From Antedon bifida (lineage: Eukaryota > Echinodermata > Crinoidea > Comatulida > Antedonidae): DNA of 64,000 bases. The notes below the pieces were generated by a model. It was not told where the DNA came from. It made no database searches and worked only from the letters and a program-made list of their open reading frames with translations. The DNA lies in assembly GCA_963402885.1 (NCBI GenBank), contig OY727099.1, positions 870,501 through 934,500 on the forward strand. The letters run 5' to 3'. The number at the start of each line of letters is the position of its first letter. Position 1 is the stretch's first letter. Shown here in pieces: positions 38,401-48,100 of this stretch. Both the position numbers and the translations under genes were made by a program.

Positions 38401-41111
38401 CTACCTACATGTACATATAATTGTATTAAAGCCTACTGTAGGCTAGCTGAGCAGCATACCTTATTCTTCCTGGTAAATATTCTGCTATGAATGACCATTA
38501 ACATGGTCCATATGCCAACTGCCTGCTCCTCAACTGCAGTACCTAACCTGTCTACCTACCATTATACACAGGACATCTGTGTTAAAGCCTAGGCTAGCTG
38601 ACCAGTATACCTTATTATTCCTGGTAAATTTTCATGGACATGGTCCATATATGCCAACTGCCTGCTACAGTACCTCAACTGCAGTACCTAACCTGTCTAC
38701 CAACCAGTATACACAAGACATATCATAACTGTGTTAAAGCCTAGGCTAGCTGACCTGCATACCTTTCTCTACACTGTTTCCCTATTCTTCCTGGTAGATA
38801 TTCAGCTATGAATGACCATCGACGTGGCCCATATATGCCAACTAAGTGAGCTATCATATCATCTTCCTACAGTGCCATGAAATGGAAATATGTGCAATGT
38901 GAAGGAAAAAGAGCATGCATTTTACAGTACATACAGTATGCATACAGCCCTGTCTACACTACTGTAACTAGTTTGACAAAAAAAAAAGTGATTTGCCCAA
39001 ATATGGTAGTGATATGCTCAAACATGGTAGTGATGGCATCATCGTGTCTATACTGTATATGGAGACATCACATTTTTTGTCACATAAAGTTTGATAGTGT
39101 AGACAGAGCTTAAGAAGAATAGCAACAAACATTTGAATAAATACAATATATTAAAGTCAACACTGCCAATACCAGACTCTCTCAAAACCAGACTTTTCTC
39201 GAGGTCCACAAGGTCCCAAATTTTGTTTTTACAGTATTTGAAGAAGATGATGATCGGATACCAGACTTTCCAGAAAAACTAGACATATATAATTAGCCCA
39301 GGATGTCCTATATTGTGTGAGTTGACCATAAAGCCTTCAAGTCTGAATAATTCTTTTATGTAATATTGTATTTATATAATCAAATATTCATATTTCTGAC
39401 AAGACCTGTACAATAAATATGTTTAGAATTAGTTATTTTACTTCTTTTGTCCATGGTCCTTTTACAAGGTCAGGGTTCAAAACCTTTTGCCATCTCTTGA
39501 TACAGTGCAGCTCATTTCGGTCAACATAACTAGCAATCACTTTCCAATCGCTACAACCGTGGTAATCAACTGCATTTCTTAACTTGTCATCCTAAAATAT
39601 AATTTAAACTTTAATAAAATACATCACTAGCACTGCTCTTACATACTGTAGAATAATTTATTTATTTACTTTAACAATGTTTTATGAGGGTGGTCCATCC
39701 ATCATTAGGAACCCTCAACAATACTGACAATTTATATAACTAATACTCAGTAGCTTAGCTTTTACTTTGAATTTGTGTTCTGTAGCTTTCACATCTACAT
39801 AAATTGTAACAAGTTGCAATTAGGTTTGATCTCTCAATTTATTACACATTTATCATACATTATCATTATAGCATTTGCGAACCTGTGAGAAATCTCAGAG
39901 GATAGCATAGTTGTGCGCTATTTGATTTGTATGATTGGTCAGTTTAATACCAGGGCAATACCCATTCGCTCAGTAACAACTCTGAACAAAAAACAGGCCT
40001 CTCATTGTTGTTTTTTTCCAAGATTAACAGGGGTCCTTGTGAAAATAATCTTCACACCATGCAAACCTGGTTACAATTGTTACTTCTTGCAGGTGTGAAA
40101 GGGAATAAGTTACCTCTTCTTTTGTCCATTTACTATTTGAAAACCTTCTTGATCCTGGAAATAACCCTTGACTGCTATCCTGATCGCTGTAGTCACCATA
40201 GTCATCACTAGAATCACTATCATAGCCACAACTGCTGTATAAGAGATACAATAACAGTATATTCAATATATATTCAATTTAACAAACTTTTATTTCATAA
40301 AATGCCATACAAATAAAACAAAGCATAAAATGAGGACCAACCTGAAAGTAAAACTTGTCTCAGTTGGCCCTTTATTTTAACATGGTTACAAAATAATAAC
40401 AAAATTCAGATTTTTAGCAATTATTTAGCAAATATCTGGCTAATTACTAATTTAATAAAATTTATTCACTTTTAAAAATAATTACACAAATTTCATTAAA
40501 ATATGATCAAATGAAAACTCATCAGACAAATGCCGCACCTAGTTTCAGTCAGGGATTTCCGTTCGTATAGTGCGTCGTAATTGACAAATCACAAGCTCAT
40601 TATTATGCATTACCGCTTAATGACCCACCAAAATATAGAGATGAGTATCACGTAACTCAGCCGTAACTCACCCATAATATTACTATAATACTATATGTAT
40701 AATTTTGTTAATGAGTTGAGTTGCATATCAAAAAACAAAATAAAATAAAACATAAGAATAGATTAAGAAATTGTTTTTAATTATTGCATTGAAGAAAATA
40801 TATTGAAATGTCACATTATCTAATTTAATTATCTATCAATTATTAGGATTATTATTTACAAATATTATTGAACAGTACACATTTAGGAAGGCCTAAATTA
40901 ATAATCGGTTGATCAGTTACATTAGGCCCTGGACTAGAACAAACATAAGAAACCCGCCAGGTTCAGCAGGATATCCTCACTTGTCTTTGGCGCACTTCAC
41001 TGAACATACACATCATACACACACTTTTTTGGTCGAGTTGAGGCCTAAACTCTATTGATAAAATGTAAGTCATAAACAAGGTAGTTCTCACCTAAATCGT
41101 GACTGCGACAT
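26441..41111 (-). CDS. MYBL2: Myb transcription factor (A/B/c-Myb family, B-Myb-like)
   Basis: Sequence-specific activator of the Myb family; B-Myb acts with MuvB at G2/M genes. Exons in transcript order: 41092-41111, 40114-40234, 39442-39591, then 38763-38866 or 37221-37324, 36645-36773, 36226-36340, 35851-35935, 35209-35341, 34619-34767, 34110-34243, 33271-33396, 32613-32767, 31733-31850, 31307-31402, 30798-30908, 29739-29828, 28096-28251, 27113-27310, 26441-26557. With one R2 exon the frame is 768 aa. R1 (about aa 42-93), R2 (94-145) and R3 (146-196) keep the spaced Trp residues; R3 has [14 protein letters not shown]. Acidic segments flank aa 290-325. B-Myb-like C-terminal blocks are visible: [37 protein letters not shown], and the final [13 protein letters not shown] with QQAKKYLF. 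An invertebrate single-copy Myb predates the vertebrate A/B/c split, so the symbol marks similarity only. Confidence 0.95.
26857..26989. mobile_element. MITE 'aagcttggttc' family, copy 2
   Basis: The left end 'aagcttggttcagactggaa' after TA pairs with the right end 'tatggaaacaaagctt' before TA. The interior has two CCAAT-type words (accaatca, gattggtcaa) in inverted order. It lies in the last Myb intron. Confidence 0.65.
28368..28650 (+). repeat. tRNA-derived SINE, family 2, copy 2
   Basis: The head carries B-box 'tgggttcgaatccaaggc'; the body matches the copy at 975-1285 in order ('cacattgcttgtatcc', 'ccacccaggtgta', 'tactagctgcattata', 'gtatgtttccata'). It lies in a Myb intron, opposite to the gene's direction. 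Confidence 0.75.
29885..30135. repeat. Foldback repeat 'accagac' family, copy 2, with nested element
   Basis: The left end 'ccaactctcttaataccaga' pairs with the right end 'ccagtattgagagagttgg'. Inside, at about 29985-30112, is a second palindrome with 'cattcaggcttagatattta' and its inverse near the right side, which looks like an insertion into the first. Confidence 0.65.
32051..32177. mobile_element. MITE-1, copy 3
   Basis: Ends 'aatctctgtcgacactatca' and 'gatagtgtagacagagctt', flanked by TA. The central 'ccatatatgg' is intact; the second CArG-like word is mutated. In a Myb intron. Confidence 0.9.
34480..34606. repeat. 'attaaggggacac' foldback repeat, copy 1
   Basis: 'acagtagaacgttcagaact' opens a copy with 'cctattaaggggacacc' and the inverse 'ggtgtccccttaa'. 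The same words recur at about 46175, 48000, 53968, 55290 and 55460. Right next to Myb exon 9 (34619). Confidence 0.7.
35565..35835 (+). repeat. tRNA-derived SINE, family 1, body (headless copy)
   Basis: 'caaccatagctctagtttgg' and 'caataagtcttctcg' followed by 'tgtggacagacgaac', 'ggtggcagctgtacgac' and 'ctcgtccacact' match, in order, the split copy at 63445-63865 and the shorter copies at 9050 and 11704. The tRNA head is lost. It ends about 15 bp from the splice donor of Myb exon 35851-35935. Confidence 0.7.
36543..36563. mobile_element. MITE-1 end fragment
   Basis: Only the terminal 'gatagtgtagacagagctt' remains, in the Myb intron after the R3-encoding exon (36645). Confidence 0.7.
37221..37324 (-). 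CDS. MYBL2: Myb R2 exon, downstream copy (exon 4b)
   Basis: A 104-nt exon (34 codons plus 2 nt) encoding [17 protein letters not shown] followed by [18 protein letters not shown]. It starts in phase 0 after an AG acceptor and ends CG|gtaggt, completing Arg-Trp with the next exon. It contains the middle Trp of R2 and the helix with the redox-sensitive Cys of KQCRERW. It has the same length and phase as exon 4a at 38763, so the two can substitute for each other but cannot both be included without a frameshift (104 is not a multiple of 3). Confidence 0.93.
37400..37745. repeat. Degenerate repeat between the two R2 exons
   Basis: The word 'gtaccatgcctacaaaaga' and variants recur near 37408, 37500, 37558, 37646 and 37718 with uneven 57-92 bp spacing. 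No exon relic can be seen in it. Confidence 0.5.
38341..38660 (-). pseudogene. Three decayed copies of Myb R2 exon 4a
   Basis: At 38341-38376, 38459-38520 and 38610-38659 the plus strand shows shortened versions of exon 4a ('cttcctggtaaatattct', 'atgaatgaccattaacat', 'ggtccatatatgccaact'), each with deletions that destroy the frame. They are separated by copies of the exon's own 3' intron flank ('gtgttaaagcctaggctagc', 'gcagtacctaacctgtctac'). The array is a tandem duplication of about 110-165 bp units that includes the exon. None can encode a Myb repeat. Confidence 0.8.
38763..38866 (-). CDS. MYBL2: Myb R2 exon, upstream alternative copy (exon 4a)
   Basis: A 104-nt exon encoding [17 protein letters not shown] then [18 protein letters not shown], with acceptor 'ctgtag' and donor AG|gtatg. 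Phases are the same as exon 4b, and about 60 percent of residues are identical, including the Trp and the KQCRER helix. It has no stop or frameshift. Its [11 protein letters not shown] reads more like vertebrate Myb R2 than the [11 protein letters not shown] of 4b. I infer mutually exclusive splicing; recent duplication with one silent copy is the alternative, but the conserved frame at this divergence argues against it. Confidence 0.88.
38945..39110. mobile_element. MITE-1, copy 4
   Basis: Ends 'ccctgtctacactactgtaa' and 'gatagtgtagacagagctt'. One 'ccaaatatgg' is intact, and the central block is partly duplicated ('atggtagtgatatgctcaa'). It lies between the R1 exon and the R2 exon array. Confidence 0.85.
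39160..39295 (+). repeat. Foldback repeat 'accagac' family, copy 3
   Basis: 'caataccagactctctcaaa' and 'gataccagactttccagaaa' match the copies at 2516 (inverse) and 29885. The right arm is missing. Confidence 0.6.
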
Positions 41112-41249
41112 TCTGAACGATTCACTTTCGAATATAAATTATTTTATTTTTATTTACATTTGTATTTAACTAAAACAAAATGCTAAAATACAGACTGTAT
41201 GAGAGAGTAAACACCGACGAAAATATACAATGGTGACATCAACATTAGC

Positions 41250-41277
41250 GAATTCGGCGCGCAGTTTTGTGATTGGT
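41250..41277 (-). promoter_or_regulatory. E2F-like and CCAAT motifs upstream of Myb
   Basis: About 140-165 bp upstream of the Myb ATG, the minus strand reads 'gaccaatcac' (CCAAT box) then 'gcgcgccgaattcg', an imperfect E2F-type site. Vertebrate B-Myb is a known E2F target, so the arrangement fits cell-cycle control. Motif match only. Confidence 0.4.
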
Positions 41278-42525
41278 CAATAATCAACTTTGACCCAATT
41301 ACGCCTAGCTGATTAATTCGTTGCCATGTTATTTCATCAGATTTGCCCAATTTTAAAAGAGACTTTTTTGTATAAATTAATTTTAGTGGATATACTGTTC
41401 CAATTCATTGACAAAATTACTTTTTTTACTTTGGTAAAAAATATCTGGGCCTGTTAGAATTAAATTTCTTAAAATTATAGTCAAGCTCAATTTAAATAAT
41501 TAAATAAATGTTATTTTTTGTTACAGTACGCGTACACCCTTACTTTGTTGCTTCTTGAAGATTGGCTCATACAGAAAATTCAATTTATAATTTGGGTATC
41601 AAATTTTTAAAAATCATTCATATTCAAATTTTTCTATTTTGCAACTTTAAATCCTGGATAAACTCATCAAAAACAAGCAAAAACATTTTGTAAAATACAA
41701 ATGCTTTTATTTCACATCTTAAGGTAAAATAGGCTACAAATGTGACACAAATATACAAGCAACAATATAGATTGTTACACGACTTTACTTCACTTAAAAA
41801 CTGCCTTTATTAAAATAGCATTAGTTTAACCAAAACAGAAAAACAAATGTAGAGCTACCTGTCTGTAGTAGATCAAGCCCCATCGAGATTGATTGGGCTA
41901 CGAAAACACATCTTAACAAAGAATTACTATAATTTATACTCAAAATCTAAATAAATTTAAATTTTCACTGGCCTAAACATTAAACCAATTTTAAACATTT
42001 TTCCATTGGAAAATGTTTGCATTAAATGTTTATTCATATTTTTATTGATAAATACATATGATCAAATTATTCAAAAGTTATGCATTTTTATCATCAAGAC
42101 AACTCGTCTCATCTGTACATATAATATGTAATATATCATTCCATAAATCCAATTTCAACCCAGCAACCAAATAACCACTTCATTACTTCTCAGGCACTGT
42201 CATCAACCCATAAAATTGTCTAAACACCTATCTTTTACTAGAGTAAGTAACTGTAAAACCAGAACCAAAACTTCTTTAGTAGGTGCAACAGTGATACATT
42301 CAGTACATATTTATACATCATTCTGTGCTATTTACAAGACATTCCCACAATCACATATTTAATGAAACTAATTACAAATGAAATTACTCAACAATTAAAT
42401 CTGCAATTAATTAATATTTTTATAGTTCATTTTGAATATTTTGTTTATTAATTTAGTAAGTTAATTTATCCAAAAAAATAATTTTATATTACAGTTCATT
42501 CAATGCAAAATTGATTAAATTATTA

Positions 42526-42642
42526 AGCTCTGTCTTCACTATCAAACTCTGTGACAAAAAAATGTGATGTGCTCATATATGGACTACCATATTTGGGCAC
42601 ACTTTTTTTTGTCAAACCGATTTGATAGTGTAGACAGAGCGT
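42526..42642. mobile_element. MITE-1, copy 5
   Basis: Ends 'aagctctgtcttcactatca' and 'gatagtgtagacagagc'. This is a short copy (about 117 bp) lacking part of the centre, with one intact 'ccatatttgg'. Confidence 0.88.
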
Positions 42643-43037
42643 TAGCAATCAAATCAGATATTTGTTTGTACTAAATACAGTGAGAAATCCCTCTAGGTTG
42701 TCAATAAAATAGTCATACTTAACAACTTTAGTTTTTCCGATTAACCAAGAATATATTTGTGCAACATTGCAATGTTAAAATGAAAATGCTGTCACCATCT
42801 TTTATTTGCGCGAATAATTCTTGCCAACGAGATGACACACTTAAAAAGAGTTCAATAACATTGCTAAACAACACAGCATTTGTCATTTCTCAAATATAAT
42901 TCAAATATTTAAAATTATACCATACCCATATTAATAGTATAAAGAAACCAAGAGCCTCGGTTATCACCATCATTATCATTTGTACAGATAAAAACAGTAA
43001 ACATTTTAAATAAGCAGTCACCAAATAGCTCAAAGAA

Positions 43038-43165
43038 TGAAGCCTCAGTCACCACCATCATTACAATTTGTGTGGAAACAGGCCTCAGTCACCAACATCA
43101 TTACAATTTGTGTGGAAACAGGCCTCAGTCACCAACATCATTACAATTTGTGTGGAAACAGGCAA
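43038..43165. repeat. 40-bp tandem repeat, 3 copies
   Basis: Units of 'gcctcagtcaccaacatcat' plus 'tacaatttgtgtggaaacag' at a 40-bp period. A diverged earlier copy lies near 42955. Confidence 0.9.
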
Positions 43166-43170
43166 CTAAC

Positions 43171-43292
43171 ACAATGTTGGAGATTCTCTATCTTGGAGAT
43201 TCTCGATCTTGGAGATTCTCTATCTTGGAGATTCTCTATCTTGGAGATACACAATCTTGGAGATACTCAATCTTGGAGATACTCTTATATTT
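43171..43292. repeat. 16-bp tandem repeat, about 7 copies
   Basis: 'cttggagattctctat' repeated with small changes (gattctcgat, gatacacaat, gatactcaat). It directly follows the 40-bp repeat. Confidence 0.9.
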
Positions 43293-44059
43293 ACAGCTTT
43301 GATCTCCATACCAAAATGATGACTAAATATAGTCATGATGTGTCCATGGTGTATAATTTGATTACATGGACCCATGGTTATAGCCATACCATTTTCATAT
43401 ATATACACCAATGACTATCAAACAGATATATAGATTAACTAAAGAATCAATCAGTAGACTAACTTCAAGAAAAAATTGTATAAAATATTACTTTGCTCCA
43501 AATGGTAAAATGATCTACTGACCAATCACAATTGGAATTATTATTATTCTCATAGAAAAGGTAAAACATATCATCACCATCTCTTTATTATCTTCGGTGA
43601 CTTATGTTTAACCAGACTATCCAGTCTGCATTGAACTTTTCAGTTTGGTTAAGCCATCTTGGTTAATTTTCCAGAGCAGATGTCTCCAAACGAACAGATT
43701 TCTAATTTCAGTATTTTTTTATATATATTTTTATAATTTAAAGAAAACTATCAAAAAACTCTGGGCTATAATTTTTTTAAACTCTATTTTATACATTAAT
43801 ATTGTAAAAGTGATGATCATTTAAATGTATTCAATAGTACCAATAGTACCAATAGTACCAATAGAGAAATCTAAAAACACCCAAGGCAGCGAAAAACAAA
43901 AATAATAATTACTGTCAGACAAGCTATGTGTGCAATCAAATATTTTCTTTACAATTAGGAGGCAACTTAAAAATGTCACTAGATCTACAATGACATTTAT
44001 ACGATAAAAATATTGTACCAATGTTTACCTAAATATTTAAATGACACTGCTAGAATGCA

Positions 44060-44065
44060 TTTATT
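44060..44065 (-). terminator. Candidate BAZ1B polyadenylation signal
   Basis: AATAAA on the minus strand, 26 nt past the BAZ1B stop. It would give an unusually short 3' UTR; a more distal site cannot be excluded. Confidence 0.4.
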
Positions 44066-44090
44066 TACTAATCCCTAACTCGACTCCTTA

Positions 44091-45187
44091 TCATAAACAG
44101 ACTTTTCGTCTCTTTCTTGTGTTGTGGCTCTTCTCGCTAGAATTGTCCGAATCTACACTGGAATCTTGATCCTTGGTTGTCCTACTGTACGTCATGTTCG
44201 GTAAAAGTCGCTCTAAGATTTCAATAAACTGCTGCTCCAACTTTTCTGCATGTATGACTTCTTCTGAGCCCTTCTGAAATACAAATAAACACAACACTTT
44301 CTAAACACATTCTTATATGGTATAGTCTGCTAATATTATATTATGTATGTGACAAATATTAAGCGATCATAGGAATAAGGATGAAATAATCAGTTATCAA
44401 AGAACTGATTGATAGAAATATGTTGGTAGGCCTGACAAGTTTCATTCATAGATATACTGCAAGTACTAGATCAAACCCAATGTTATCGTTAGTTCAAAAG
44501 GTGATTCTTCATGGAGAGGGGAACAGTACAATATGGCGGCTACAACCGACCATTTGATACGTTAGTTATAAACCCTATGCCTAAAATATTATTTGTGCAT
44601 TTTGGATACAAAAATTTAAGTACAAACTTTAGGATTATATATCATACCTTATAGTAAAGCTCGGCATTGGTAAATATGAGTTTTATATCGGATATAAAGC
44701 TATCATAATTATTGTATTCTAAACATAGTGTCCTAGTTTTAATCGTCTGTAGATCCACTGGGTTCTTCACTACTTTGTAGTATTTCTTTGCCTGTAAAAA
44801 AAGAAAAAAATAATTAATAAGGAATATTAGGAAAATGATTCTTGGTACTGTATATATAATTTTTACTGTATCAAGGAAACATTCTGTGATAGAGTGTAAC
44901 CTGTGCCACATGTGAACCTTTATCATAGGCTATAAAGTTAACCTTAAAAGGTAGCAAATGTGATTTTCCCCAAAAACTGTTTTAAAAACAATTTACACTG
45001 AGAAAAATATGTATAAAATATAGACTTGCAAAATAATGCTACAGTTAGTTGAGTGATGTAGAACAATAACCACAATTTGTTTGAAGTATCTTTTATTGGT
45101 ATGCATTACCTCTTTCTTGTCAATAGGCTTTCTAAACAAAGCACTGTCCTTTGACTTGTTTAATCTGTACAGTATATCTTCAAGAAT
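44091..45187 (-). CDS. BAZ1B: BAZ1B bromodomain exons (25-27)
   Basis: Exons 45110-45187, 44648-44791 and 44091-44273 encode ILEDILYRLNKSKDSALFRK, then YYKVVKNPVDLQTIKTR, FISDIKLIFTNAELYYK, then the last helix EEVIHAEKLEQQFIEI and a basic tail ending RKRRKVCL. At the place of the acetyl-lysine-binding Asn (human BAZ1B FTNAEVYN) this protein has Tyr1526 (FTNAELYY). The exon boundary lies one residue later, so the call does not depend on splicing. Confidence 0.92.
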
Positions 45188-48100
45188 CTGGAAAGAAAAA
45201 TACAAAAGTTCTAACAATATGTTAACAAACCTACGGTCATATACAATCAGTGCACCAGGAGACACATTGACAGCTCTACTTGCACAAAGAAAAACAATTA
45301 TAGAACTCACACAAAGAGACATGTACCTACAGCTTAAGTAATTGCATTTAACACATACACAATACTTACTCTAGTTTCAAAGGCTTGCTTGGCCTTTTTC
45401 GTTGTAGTAACTTGATCATCCGAATCATCGTCGTCATATCTTATTCGTTTTCGTGAAGATTTATTGGCGGATTTCTTAGTATTCTTTAATCTCCTTGACT
45501 TCGTAGTCCTCTTTTTCTTTTTACCGTGTGTACAGTCATTACACGACCACTTTCCTCTACAAAATAAATAAGAACATTTTTGATTTATCAGACTGGATGA
45601 CCCATGTACTACAACAATGACATGAGTAAACCTAGGACACTTACCCAGGGAAGTTATTGGGTGGAATTAATTAAAGCTGGTTGACCATTATAGCCAGTTA
45701 TGAAACTGCTATGAGCACTTACTCAAAGTCCTGGAGCAGGGCCAAAAAAAACCCATTCTGAATAATAATTCTAAATAACCTTCCGTCATTCACAGGTCCT
45801 AGGCTCTCAGCGTTAGAGAGCCCTTAGGGACCTTGTACTAGGCGGCTACAATTAACCAGCCTAGGATAATCACTTACCTAGGGAAGTTCCTTAGTGGAGG
45901 CTCATGACAGTCTCTATGATAGAAGCTTTCGCATTCGTAACAGTTCAATAATTCTCCCTGTTCATCGCAAACACAACAGTACTGCTCTTCTTCCTCTTCA
46001 TATTCACTCTCATCGTCGTAATCTTCAATAACCACGCGGTTTCTGGCGGTACGACGAGGAGTTTGAGGCTGGGAAAAGATAACTTTTTATTTAAATGGAA
46101 ATACTCAATTATACTCAATTCATGAGTGAAGCCTTGCACTCACAAGAGTACAAACATTAACCAACTTGACAAAATACAGCGGAACCAGTTCTTTGGGATA
46201 CGCCTATTAAGGGGACACTTTCCCATGAAATAAATGAGGAGAAATATATGTTTCAACACTACAGTCATCCCCTATTAAGGGGACACTCTTAAGATACACT
46301 AATAAGGGTTCTATTAGTACACAGTGAAGGACGGTAACCATCAACGCCAAAATACAGTGGAACCCCTCCTATTAAGGGGACACTTTTCACCTTGAAAAGG
46401 TTCTATTAAGCTCTGTCTACACTATCAAACTAGTTTGACCAAAAAAGTATGATGTGCCAAAATATGGTAGTGATATATGCCCAAATATGGTAGTGACATC
46501 ATCATTTCCATATATGGGCACATCACATTTTGCTGTCATAAAGTTTGATAGTGTAGACAGAGCTTTAAGTAATGAAGGACGTGGCAACTATACCTTGCAA
46601 GATGGGCATTTCCATTCTCCTTTTGGAATAGACTTTAATACAGGGCGTAAACATGATAGATGGAATGGCTGATTGCAATCATCGCAAAGTATAAGCCTAT
46701 TTTCACTGCTCTTCTTCCTGCAAATTTTACATTTTGCGTTCTCCGCCGACTTCTCCCATTTGACGCTAGATTCAAATATTCCTAATAGTACATGAAGTCG
46801 TGAAAGGGTGGTGGCGCTTTCAACTGCCTCACGCCACTTCAGTATTTTTTCCGGAACTTTAGGTTCATCGGATTCTAAAAGAAAATTTGAAAATACAAGT
46901 ATACCCTCTTTAAACACAAAATACATATGATATACTAGAGCACAAGGCCTAAACATTGGGTTATAATATAGTTTCATATGTAGAATACAACATCATTCAG
47001 AAGTAGGTATTACTACACTGAATGTGGTTAAACAATATACAAGAATGACATGAATTTGTTTTGTACTTTGCTTTGTTTGTTGTATTCGTGTCTTACATGA
47101 ACATGATTTTCTATGTATATTGTACAGTACCATACAAATAATGTCAATCAATGGAAATTATATTTCACTGATAAAATAAAGTAGTGTACTCAGTAAAAGC
47201 TAGTGAAATCACATTAAAAATGTCAACAAAGTGATCATGTAAATCTAAAAGTCTCTAAACATACCTGGATCATCAGAATCGTTTTCCTCTAATCTTACTT
47301 TTGGTTTCTTCATTGCCATTATGCCCTGCAGAAACCGCGGATTTGTAGAGTTCTGTGTCTCAATAAGCAGAGCACCCTGTTGAACACATTCAAATATAAT
47401 AACATTGTAGTTAACTTCAAGAATTGAAATTAAATTTAGGCAGGTATTGATTTAGCATTGGCATAAATTACCTCTTGGCTACCCAACTACTTATTGCTTT
47501 GTATCTGATGGCTAGTACTAGCTTTACAACCAGATTTATCTAACATCATATTTTAGAAGCGTTATAGTGATAAAATGAAATTTAAAAATGCACATGTTAT
47601 TGTGAGGAAGTGTGTCTCAAAGTCCCCACATGCGCACATGACATAATTAGTTCCAAATCAAAAGCTCCAATAATGAAATATGAAATATACCCAATCATGA
47701 TAATGTTTAATATTTTGACATATATCATAGTCTACTAACTACTAACCAGTGTTTCTAGATCCTCAGCTGTATTCAAACTCTTCTCCCAAACTTGGAATGA
47801 GTCCACCCCTCCCAGGTTTCCTTGTCGTATATGCTGCTCTTCATCTAATAAGTCTTCTTTAAAAGCAGTCAGCAGGTCCTCTGGCCCATTGCATGCTCTA
47901 AGTCCAGGACTAGACCTAATTTTGAAAACAAACATTATATAACATGAAACACTGTATGCAAAAAAAGCAATAGCCAGTGGAGCAGTAGCCCTTGTTCCTA
48001 AATGGAAGAAAAAGAAGAGTACAGGAGAACACACTTTTAAATGGACACTTTCCTGTTAAACAACAAACAAGAGGCCAACCCTTATTCAGGAGGCACTTTG

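Larger units (their letters stand above)
41300..44055. other. Myb-BAZ1B intergenic region
   Basis: No recognisable exon on either strand. The region contains one complete MITE-1 (42526), two adjacent tandem repeats (43038, 43171) and a short 9-bp 'aatagtacc' repeat at 43833-43864. A degraded dispersed word 'catcttttatttgcgcgaat' at about 42797 resembles one near 16660. Confidence 0.6.

Noticed and set aside
38457..38525. A further functional Myb R2 exon
   Set aside because: The similarity to exon 4a is clear but internal deletions break the frame and remove the KQCRER helix; listed as a relic.
43037..43414. 125-codon plus-strand ORF between Myb and BAZ1B
   Set aside because: It is built from 40-bp and 16-bp tandem repeats read through by chance; no conserved domain.
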